The position numbers and the translations under genes were made by a program. From an uncultured Paracoccaceae bacterium (GTDB lineage Bacteria; Pseudomonadota; Alphaproteobacteria; Rhodobacterales; Rhodobacteraceae): DNA of 11,361 nt. Shown here one piece after another: positions 9,401-11,361 of this stretch. Location of the stretch: the NCBI GenBank assembly GCA_958439195.1, contig OY288185.1:1-11361 (forward strand), given 5' to 3'. Position 1 is the first letter of the stretch. Every line of letters begins with the position of its first letter. The notes below the pieces were generated by a model that did no database searches, was not told the origin of the DNA, and was given only the letters and a program-made list of their open reading frames with translations.

Positions 9401-11280
9401 GGATAGGGTCAGGGTTTCGGTTTACATCGCATTGCACTGACTGCTAAACTGTTCCGCATAGAAGGTGCTGCAGAGGGGCTAAGGGTTAGGGGTAGGGTTA
9501 GGTTTAAGGGGTCAGGGTTTAGGTTTTAGGGGTAGGGTCAGGGTTCAGGGTTAGGGTGTACATCGCATTGCACTCACTGCTAGGCTTTTCAGCATAGAAG
9601 GTACGTGCCAGGGGGGTTCAGGGTTTTGGAAGAATTTGCATTCAGCCGTCTTTGGGGTTGTAATTGCCGTTTTCCAGTAGGAATGGAGGTTTTTGAAGCT
9701 TTTGATCATGTGCGCTTCTACAGCAGTGGCGCCCATTTTGGGGTGTCAAGGGTTTTGAGGCTTACCCTGGACCCTAAACCCTAAACACATGATCTCCCAT
9801 AACAGAATGTAACATGTGTCAAGAAGAATTTTGTCAAAAGACACCTATAGATCAGATTTTTGTCAGAATAACCAAGTTAATCGGATGATTTGTACGAGCA
9901 AAATATAATCCCTACCTTTGGGATACTAAACCCTATTTTTTGTATCTACCCTGCCTGGCCTCTTGTCGACGCTGCACTACTTGTGAGCAAAGGAGGAGCC
10001 CTGCCCCAGACGCTTTGGTGGTTTTTGTGCCCCCACTGTGCCGGCCTGGTGGGGACCCAAAACCCCAGGCTTTGCAGGGCAGTACGGGTTTTGTTGTTGG
10101 AGATACCAGGTTTGGAATATTGGTGTCGCTATACGTGCATGTGGTTTGCGTCAATGTTTTCCACCTGGCTCTTCTAAATGTCAATGCTGCTCCTGCTTTT
10201 GCAAACCATATGTATGCTGCTGTTGCTGCCCTCCCCCCTTCCCCTATGTATCTTCCCGATTGCATTTTTGCTATGGCATATCACATAACGTAGTAACAAT
10301 GAAGCTCCTGACCTTGCTAACAATGTATTAGCTGTTGTTGCTGCTGCCCCCCCCTCCTTTTTGCCTATGTATTTTACGAGTGTTTGTGGTTAGGTTCAGG
10401 TTCATATCTTGCACCGCTCCGTTGTAATGCTGCTGCTCCTCTTCTTTTATCCCCCTAACTCTCCCCCCCCCCCCTTTCTGGCGCCCCCCCCCCCTTTTCC
10501 TGATCCCCCCCCCCCCGGTTCCTGGTGCCCCCCCCCCTCGCTTCGCCCCACCCCCCCATCCCCTCTCCCCCTCCTTTACCTATTTAAAGCGTATGTGGTT
10601 GTGGTGTAGGCCATGTTTTTGCAACAATAAAACGCAAAACTAGCTATGCCGAAAGGTCACTCAAGACCAAGCAGCACACGACCCCTGATGAACAACGCAA
10701 CGCTGTGTTCTAAATGCCTCAGATATGTCCGAGCCTATTGCTGCCCCCCCCCCTGCCAATGCTAACAATCTGTTTGATGCCGTTGCTGCCCCCCCCCCCC
10801 CTCCTGTATCTGAATTTCAGGTGCCTACGTGGTCGTGGTGTAGCTTCGTGTTTGCACCTCTTTGTTCCAAATTGCTGCTACTTCTGCTGTTGCTGACCTT
10901 GTATTTGCTCTTTCTGCTCCCCCCCTCCCCCCCTTCCCCCTCCCCATCCTGTATCTAAATTTCAGGTGTATGTGGTCGTGGTGTAGGTTTGGTGTTTGCG
11001 CCACTTTTTTTAAACCGCTTCTGCTCCTGCTCTTGCTGACCTTGTATTTGCCCTTGTTGCCCCCCCCCCTCCCCCTCCCCCTCCTGTATCTAAATTCCAG
11101 GTGTCTGTGGTCGTGGTTTAGGTCCTAGTGTGGTTCGCATGCGTCAGGTGGTATCTAGCCTACCCCCCTGTTTATATGTACCACACAGTGTCAAGATATG
11201 GCATGGCCCAGGGGGTAATGTGGTGGGGGTGGTGCTTGCGACAGTGGGGGGTGTGTACTATGAACACTCTACTAGAAGAG
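270..11280 (+). CDS. PP2C / cyclic-nucleotide-binding / kinase fusion protein, partial at both ends (8 exons)
   Basis: The spliced product joins 270-427, 1139-1418, 2518-3445, 4908-5110, 5983-6363, 7586-7747, 9206-9335 and 11101-11280. Intron phases are 2, 0, 1, 0, 0, 0 and 1, and every junction keeps the frame open. Domains in order are the PP2C C-terminal motif with TRTDDITMIVVQF (residues 27-39), CNB-A (207-490) with FGELALLYG-KPRAAT across a junction, CNB-B (about 495-680) with HQGDSADRLIVVLQGE, and the start of a kinase N-lobe (about 706-807). This order matches the plant and green-algal PP2C-CNB-kinase proteins (At2g20050 type). By family knowledge such a protein is an intracellular, cyclic-nucleotide-regulated phosphatase/kinase. 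Catalysis and ligand are not shown here, since most of both catalytic domains lies outside the window. Long Ala/Ser/Gly/Gln tracts, typical of green algae, enlarge the linkers and both CNB barrels. The exon model rests on homology and splice consensus, not on transcripts. Confidence 0.88.
487..571 (+). repeat. Copy of the 3' end of exon 270-427 plus its donor
   Basis: It matches 371-452 with few changes, including GGGCTGGACACA, AAACCTGCAGA and the donor context GTGAGTGATGCAA. The two Pro codons after LLA are changed to codons for Leu and Ile. The units are spaced about 114 bases apart and are direct repeats. Confidence 0.88.
647..666. repeat. Perfect 8-bp inverted repeat
   Basis: CCTAAGCA at 647-654 and TGCTTAGG at 659-666 are complementary around a CAAA loop. 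It is intronic, with no clear function. Confidence 0.5.
875..1110. repeat. Cluster of TTGACC/GGTCAA motifs
   Basis: About ten copies of TTGACC or close variants are spread over this part of intron 1. They include a perfect inverted repeat, GGTTGACC at 875-882 and GGTCAACC at 887-894. The spacing is irregular, so it resembles a decayed minisatellite more than an ordered array. The same motif reappears inside exon 2518-3445 and near 8428. Confidence 0.65.
936..1023 (+). repeat. Copy of the intron 1 end and the 5' start of exon 1139-1418
   Basis: It aligns with 1097-1187, from TTGACCAGTCAGTTG through an acceptor-like CCCTCAG and GGGCCGTGTGAGCCTCATCA into the Gln codons. The copied exon part would read PSLGRVSLIKQLQQQ. 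It then diverges at CCACCGAG and has no continuation, so it is taken as a non-functional duplicate. Confidence 0.87.
1139..1418 (+). CDS. Exon B: PP2C-to-CNB linker with polyglutamine tract
   Basis: The acceptor CCCCGCAG precedes a single base that completes Glu53, and the exon ends in GAG before donor GTAAAG. It encodes RPLGRVSLIKQL (54-65), then ten Gln (66-75) with two Trp nearby, a Met/Pro/Ala-rich segment, a Gly run from (GGGGGA)n DNA, and an acidic FGSLVDDIDPVLPPE end (132-146). No domain is recognised, so it is probably a flexible linker. The LGRVSLIKQL and VDDIDPVLPPE pieces are the best conserved, because they recur in intronic copies at 978-1023 and 1671-1703. The 3' boundary could differ, since the frame stays open past 1418, but phase 0 fits the next exon exactly. 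Confidence 0.75.
1447..1572 (+). repeat. 67-bp tandem duplication ending in long G runs
   Basis: CTGTGTTCTGATCTG at 1458 recurs at 1525, and both units continue through TGTTTGTTTGTGTGGCTGGG into a run of ten or more G and CAAA. The units are almost identical, which suggests a recent duplication. Confidence 0.85.
1612..1720 (+). repeat. Diverged copy of the 3' part of exon 1139-1418
   Basis: GTGGACGACATAGACCCTGT and CTCCCGCCAGAG (1671-1703) repeat the exon end VDDIDPVLPPE, and a weaker match extends upstream to GCATGCCCC. In place of donor GTAAAG it has GTCAGT, so the donor is weakened. The frame is open for about 100 codons beyond it, but no matching exon was seen. Confidence 0.75.
1891..1956 (+). 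repeat. Second partial copy of exon 1139-1418 (CAG/GGGGGA part)
   Basis: GTCACCAGCAGCAG, then AAGCAGCAGGGGGAGGGGGAG, mirror 1258-1322 of the exon with expanded CAG and an extra GAGAGAG. Because both are simple repeats, chance convergence cannot be excluded, but the shared GTCACC start favours duplication. Confidence 0.5.
2240..2375 (+). repeat. Copy of the intron 2 end and the 5' start of exon 2518-3445
   Basis: It aligns with 2481-2617 at an offset of about 241 bases. TTTCATAATGTTAATTGG, CTGCAG and AGCATTCCAAGCAGCAGT are shared, and the encoded SIPSSS, PPR, SSSG and VPHI are the same. It lacks the bases for DKRG and ends at a stop (2411) without the CNB part. Confidence 0.88.
2518..3445 (+). 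CDS. Exon C: linker, first half of CNB-A and its long low-complexity insertion
   Basis: The exon begins after TTGGCTGCAG in phase 0 and ends one base into a Gly codon before donor GTGAGC. Residues 147-206 are a Ser/Pro/Ala-rich linker. CNB-A starts at MTPDQRSMLL (207) and runs through FLFSHLAP, VEVDAGEVIIRQGERGDHFYV and TYDILV (273), the usual helix-plus-barrel opening. Residues about 274-430 are a Gln/Ser/Gly/Ala-rich insertion where most CNB domains have a short loop. The barrel resumes at HTLAAPAVGVAGAHPLFGEL and reaches FGELALLYG (448-456), the first half of the phosphate-binding cassette with its key Glu450. A second, in-frame donor exists at 3638 (GTAAGT). Donor 3446 is preferred because it keeps the canonical Ala after FGEL. 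Confidence 0.83.
2908..2990. repeat. TTGACC/GGTCAA inverted repeats inside coding sequence
   Basis: GGTCAAAGTTTGACC occurs at 2927-2941 and again at 2965-2979, each a perfect inverted repeat around one base, with further GGTCAAC and TTTGACC copies between and after. The DNA encodes the Gln/Ser/Thr-rich start of the CNB-A insertion (SLTGQ repeats). The same motif family fills intron 1. Confidence 0.8.
3371..3885 (+). repeat. Three-copy tandem repeat of the 3' end of exon 2518-3445
   Basis: The unit TGCTGCTCCAGCTGTTGG, GGCGGGGGCACA and TTTGGAGAGCT ends at TATG before a donor. It starts near 3375, 3567 (offset 192) and 3813 (offset 246). Intron sequence such as CAGCCTGGGGCTGTGG is also repeated (3510, 3758). 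Copy 2 is in frame with copy 1 and has donor GTAAGT at 3638. Copy 3 has lost one base in CACACCCATTG, which shifts the frame before its donor at 3883. Confidence 0.9.
4013..4045 (+). repeat. Telomere-like TTTAGGG tract
   Basis: Four TTTAGGG or TTTTAGGG units plus one shortened TTAGG unit stand in tandem. They match plant- and green-algal-type telomere repeats, but the site is internal to a gene. Confidence 0.8.
4711..4785 (+). repeat. Dead copy of the 5' half of exon 4908-5110
   Basis: GCAAGCCTCGTGCTGCTACA at 4715 matches 4908, and the match continues to GCGACTC. The Trp472 codon TGG is TAG here (4762-4764), and the sequence before it is GCAT rather than an acceptor ACAG. It cannot serve as the exon. 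Confidence 0.9.
4908..5110 (+). CDS. Exon D: end of CNB-A phosphate-binding cassette and start of CNB-B
   Basis: The acceptor TTTGTACAG precedes two bases that complete Gly456, followed by KPRAATVVAQVPGVLWRLSR. With the previous exon this gives FGELALLYGKPRAAT. Glu450 and Arg459 are nine residues apart, as in PKA regulatory subunits, so site A should bind a cyclic nucleotide. Ala at the position after RA is more typical of cAMP-type than cGMP-type sites by the animal rule, which may not hold in algae. DSYRQALQSIF is the C helix, and SVEKLKPLTRSQLQRLAENMEQ begins CNB-B. The exon ends CAG before donor GTAATC, phase 0. The 3' 30 bases recur three times in the following intron and the 5' half once in the preceding one. 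Confidence 0.93.
5081..5720 (+). repeat. Four-unit tandem array of the 3' end of exon 4908-5110 plus intron
   Basis: CTGCAGCGCCTGGCTGAGAA, then CATGGAGCAG and GTAATC, begin at 5081. They recur at 5288, 5459 and 5663, with unit lengths of 207, 171 and 204. Each unit carries downstream intron text (GGGGCCTTAATGT, CAGATGCTGTTTGTTTG). Units 1-3 keep the coding text intact; unit 4 has CTGAAG and a one-base loss in ATGGAG. Confidence 0.95.
5111..5982 (+). other. Intron 4 (872 bp)
   Basis: Phase 0 intron with donor GTAATC and acceptor GAAACAG. Most of it is the tandem array of the preceding exon end and a nested 48-bp repeat. Short GGGTTAGGG/GGGTTTAGGG motifs recur throughout. The last 80 bases are ordinary intron. 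Confidence 0.8.
5796..5900 (+). repeat. 48-bp tandem repeat, just over two units
   Basis: AGGGGCGTTGAATTATG starts at 5796 and 5844, and a partial third unit starts at 5892 (AGGGGCATTGA). The units share CTTGTACTGCTGTTAGGG and differ at a few positions. Confidence 0.9.
5983..6363 (+). CDS. Exon E: core of CNB-B with Ala/Ser/Gly insertion
   Basis: The exon follows AATGAAACAG, phase 0, and ends before donor GTGAGA, phase 0. VAFNDGDIVFHQGDSADRLI and VVLQGEIVLTVFRE (524-557) match the CNB barrel with its conserved GD and QG turns. Residues 559-615 are an Ala, Ser and Gly tract encoded by GCA/AGC/GGN repeats and inserted before the barrel resumes at REVLRLGPGQHIGEVAL (619-635). In the cassette Glu632 is present. 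Nine residues later, where Arg binds the cyclic phosphate, stands Gly641 (VALVGPMVGPAT), aligned without any gap. Site B therefore probably does not bind a cyclic nucleotide in the usual way. This is the only exon for which I found no partial copy in the flanking introns. Confidence 0.9.
6440..7510 (+). repeat. Series of degraded copies of the 5' start of exon 7586-7747
   Basis: Copies of the exon start (GTTCAGGTGCTCAC, ATAACCCGCAGCAA) occur near 6491, 6725, 7041, 7227, 7320 and 7483. Most follow an acceptor CAG, and an acceptor context GCTGTACTGTTGTTGTGACTT or TGCTGCTGCTGCATTTGATA is repeated before several of them. The copy at 7320 is the longest, reaching TTTGAGGCACTGTTTGGAAG, then runs into TAA. 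The copy at 7483 hits TAG after the Lys codon. The copy at 6725 reads LQAFTIIYRN before entering C-rich sequence. Confidence 0.87.
6751..6880. repeat. C/A-rich, nearly G-free block
   Basis: About 130 bases consist of CCCAAC, ACACCC and CCCTCC motifs with very few G, in an intron that is otherwise G-rich on this strand. It lies directly after the exon-copy at 6725. No coding meaning is evident. Confidence 0.6.
7586..7747 (+). CDS. Exon F: end of CNB-B and CNB-to-kinase connector
   Basis: The exon starts after TTGCGTACAG, phase 0, and ends GAG before donor GTGAGT, phase 0. VQVLTITRSKFEALFGSLSD (651-670) is the last barrel strand and capping helix of CNB-B; it compares with the KLDRPRFERVLGPCSD type in PKA regulatory subunits. 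The rest, through WKVWANQQKELVG and GPRYADIME (678-704), is a helical connector toward the kinase. The upstream intron has about six degraded copies of the 5' part, and the downstream intron has an array copying the 3' part. This copy is chosen because only here are both halves joined in one open frame. Confidence 0.91.
7682..8095 (+). repeat. 138-bp tandem array of the 3' end of exon 7586-7747 plus intron
   Basis: AATCAGCAG starts at 7682 (in the exon), 7820 and 7958, an exact 138-base period. Each unit reads through GGGCAGGAGCGCAATA and GATATCATGGAG to the donor GTGAG, then GGGAGGGGGTAGGGTTTAGGG. Units 1 and 2 are almost identical. Both intronic units carry GAGGAG where the exon has AAGGAA, so they share a more recent ancestor. 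Confidence 0.95.
8096..8300 (+). repeat. Strongly decayed further units of the exon 7586-7747 end
   Basis: AGATATGCTGTTATTGTGGAGGTGAGGGTTT (about 8111-8141) and GAGATGTGCAGATGTTATGG with AGGTGAAGGTTC (about 8242-8273) resemble TATGCGGATATCATGGAGGTGAG. The surrounding intron words GGGTTTA and GCAGGAG recur. Identity is low but the donor-adjacent GGAGGTGA persists. Confidence 0.65.
8428..8442. repeat. GTTGAC/GTCAAC inverted repeat
   Basis: GTTGAC at 8428-8433 and GTCAAC at 8437-8442 flank a TGG loop, followed by TGGTCAGC. It belongs to the same motif family as 875-1110 and 2908-2990. Confidence 0.5.
8629..8645. repeat. Perfect 7-bp inverted repeat
   Basis: GGTAATT at 8629-8635 and AATTACC at 8639-8645 enclose GAA. 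It is followed closely by TATGGAGGTGAGGGTT, a remnant of the exon-end repeat. No function is inferred. Confidence 0.45.
8821..8945 (+). repeat. Distal copy of the 3' end of exon 7586-7747
   Basis: CAATCAGCAGAAGGAATTGG through CTAGATATGCGG matches 7681-7737 more closely than the nearby 138-bp units do, since it keeps AAGGAAT. The donor is replaced by GAGTATGAATGTGAGG. It is the farthest copy, about 1.1 kb from the exon. Confidence 0.88.
9206..9335 (+). CDS. Exon G: start of the kinase-like N-lobe
   Basis: The acceptor is a clear pyrimidine tract ending TTTTCCCAG, phase 0, and the exon ends one base into a Gly codon before donor GTACGT. It encodes GAFLVQDLTYRGALWLLSPY and then LALGLLESSDNDIALTARMF plus SIE (705-747). 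The pattern fits the region of plant PP2C-CNB-kinase proteins where a short connector is followed by the first kinase strands and a LKRFSKQKV-like strand. The exon contains no Lys. Thr740 or Arg742 sits where the ATP-anchoring Lys would be expected, and no GxGxxG loop is visible, so the N-lobe is divergent or the alignment is imperfect. Two diverged copies of the 3' part follow, at 9427-9470 and 9561-9610. Confidence 0.85.
9297..9611 (+). repeat. Three copies of the 3' end of exon 9206-9335
   Basis: CATTGCACT begins at 9301 (exon), 9430 and 9566, with offsets of 129 and 136. The copies read IALTARMFSIEG, IALTAKLFRIEG and IALTARLFSIEG, and all keep GAAG before a GT. Copy 3 keeps GTACGTGCC exactly and copy 2 has GTGCTG. 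Between them lies TTTAGGG-like sequence. Confidence 0.93.
9340..9560 (+). repeat. Degenerate telomere-like repeats
   Basis: GGGTTTAGG, TTTTAGGGGTAGGGTCAGGG and GGGTTAGGG variants are dense here, between copies of the exon end. They are too irregular for a true telomeric tract. Confidence 0.75.
9769..9787 (-). repeat. CCCTAAA telomere-like motif in opposite orientation
   Basis: CCCTGGACCCTAAACCCTAAA (from about 9766) contains two tandem CCCTAAA units, the reverse of the TTTAGGG tract at 4013. The copies before it in the gene are on the + strand. Confidence 0.7.
10128..11015 (+). repeat. Degraded copies of the 5' start of exon 11101-11280 with poly-C acceptor tracts
   Basis: GTATGTGGTCGTGGTGTAGG-type sequence follows CTGTATCTGAATTTCAG at 10821 and CTGTATCTAAATTTCAG at 10975, matching the true acceptor and exon start at 11101. 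More decayed forms lie near 10588 (GCGTATGTGGTTGTGG), 10390 (GTTTGTGGTTAGG) and 10135 (GTGCATGTGGTTTGCG). Between them GCTGCTCCTGCTCTTGCTGA and runs of eight to thirteen C recur. The copy at 10821 has two extra bases and reaches a stop at once; the copy at 10975 stays open for a while. Confidence 0.85.
10457..10550. repeat. Cluster of long C runs
   Basis: Several runs of eight or more C stand in less than 100 bases, with little else but T and a few G. The opposite strand has strong G-quadruplex potential. It is intronic. Confidence 0.75.
11101..11280 (+). CDS. Exon H: kinase N-lobe continuation
   Basis: Two bases after TAAATTCCAG complete Gly748, giving GVCGRGLGPSVVRMRQVVSS (748-767). This lines up with the VKRLGKEAQVLKERNLMKSL type of segment (alpha-C region) in the plant proteins. 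LPPCLYVPHSVKIW and VVGVVLATVGGVYYEHSTRR follow as the beta4-beta5 hairpin region. The exon ends one base into the next codon before donor GTGAGA. The 5' boundary is supported by phase agreement and by at least two near-copies upstream with the same acceptor context. Sequence conservation is moderate, so the exact limits are less certain than for the CNB exons. Confidence 0.72.
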
Positions 11281-11361
11281 GTGAGAGGGGTGGGGGGGGG
11301 GGGGGGGAGGGGAGGGGGGCGGGGTAAAGAGGGAGGGGGGTTGGAAATATGGTTGCTGCTG
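11281..11361 (+). other. Start of the next intron
   Basis: Donor GTGAGA is followed by an extreme G-rich stretch with one run of more than ten G (about 11291-11306) and a second set of G runs to 11340. The frame reads only Gly and Arg codons until TAA at 11325. The kinase gene continues beyond the window. Confidence 0.7.

Larger units (their letters stand above)
9336..11100 (+). other. Intron 7 (1765 bp)
   Basis: Phase 1 intron with donor GTACGT and acceptor AAATTCCAG. It starts G-rich with TTTAGGG-like words and two exon-end copies. It has about 350 bases of unremarkable AT-balanced sequence (9790-10120), then turns strongly C-rich with CTG words and repeated copies of the start of exon 11101-11280. 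Confidence 0.72.

Noticed and set aside
9890..10177. 95-codon open frame on the + strand
   Set aside because: No recognisable domain, no splice sites in suitable phase, and its end overlaps the decayed exon H copies. Junction 9335-11101 already joins in frame.
9933..10265. 110-codon open frame on the - strand
   Set aside because: No motif is recognised and there is no start context; it falls in intron 7 and overlaps C-rich repeats.

Overview
The window is nuclear DNA of a eukaryote, most probably a chlorophyte green alga. It holds the middle of one intron-rich gene on the + strand, open at both ends. Three things support this. First, eight exons joined by GT-AG introns in matching phase encode the order PP2C C-terminus, two cyclic-nucleotide-binding (CNB) domains, kinase N-lobe. 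That fusion is known from land plants and green algae (Arabidopsis At2g20050 type, sometimes called plant PKG). Second, introns are rich in TTTAGGG-like and TTTTAGGG-like motifs, long G or C runs and CAG/CTG tracts, as in several volvocalean and Dunaliella-like genomes. Third, no bacterial-style gene packing is present. The genus is not determinable from the sequence.

Proposed splicing: exons 270-427, 1139-1418, 2518-3445, 4908-5110, 5983-6363, 7586-7747, 9206-9335 and 11101-11280. These total 2422 nt, or 807 complete codons plus one base. The reading frame stays open through all seven internal junctions. The start codon, most of the PP2C domain, most of the kinase domain and the stop codon lie outside the window. 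Residue numbers below count from the first codon of exon 270-427.

Layout of the protein: PP2C terminal strand (1-45); polyQ/Gly/Ser/Ala-rich linker (53-206); CNB-A (207-490), with a low-complexity insertion of about 155 residues and an intact phosphate-binding cassette; CNB-B (about 495-680), with a smaller insertion and a cassette in which the conserved Arg is Gly; then the divergent start of a kinase N-lobe (about 706-807). The likely role is a signalling protein in which cyclic nucleotide binding controls attached phosphatase and kinase domains. That role is inferred from the family.

The most striking feature is in the introns. Seven of the eight exons have one or more diverged copies of one or both ends, with adjoining intron sequence and often the splice site, in the neighbouring intron. 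The copies form short tandem arrays with units of about 50-250 bp. They range from nearly identical (138-bp units after exon 7586-7747) to barely recognisable, and many carry stops or frameshifts. I found no copy moved to a different intron. The introns therefore look as if they grew by repeated local duplication of exon/intron junctions. One duplication, after exon 2518-3445, stays in frame and offers a second, stronger donor exactly 192 bases (64 codons) downstream.

Stretches with no recognisable content beyond ordinary intron sequence are about 575-860, 2030-2240, 4050-4700, 8330-8810 and 9790-10120. No convincing gene was seen on the - strand.
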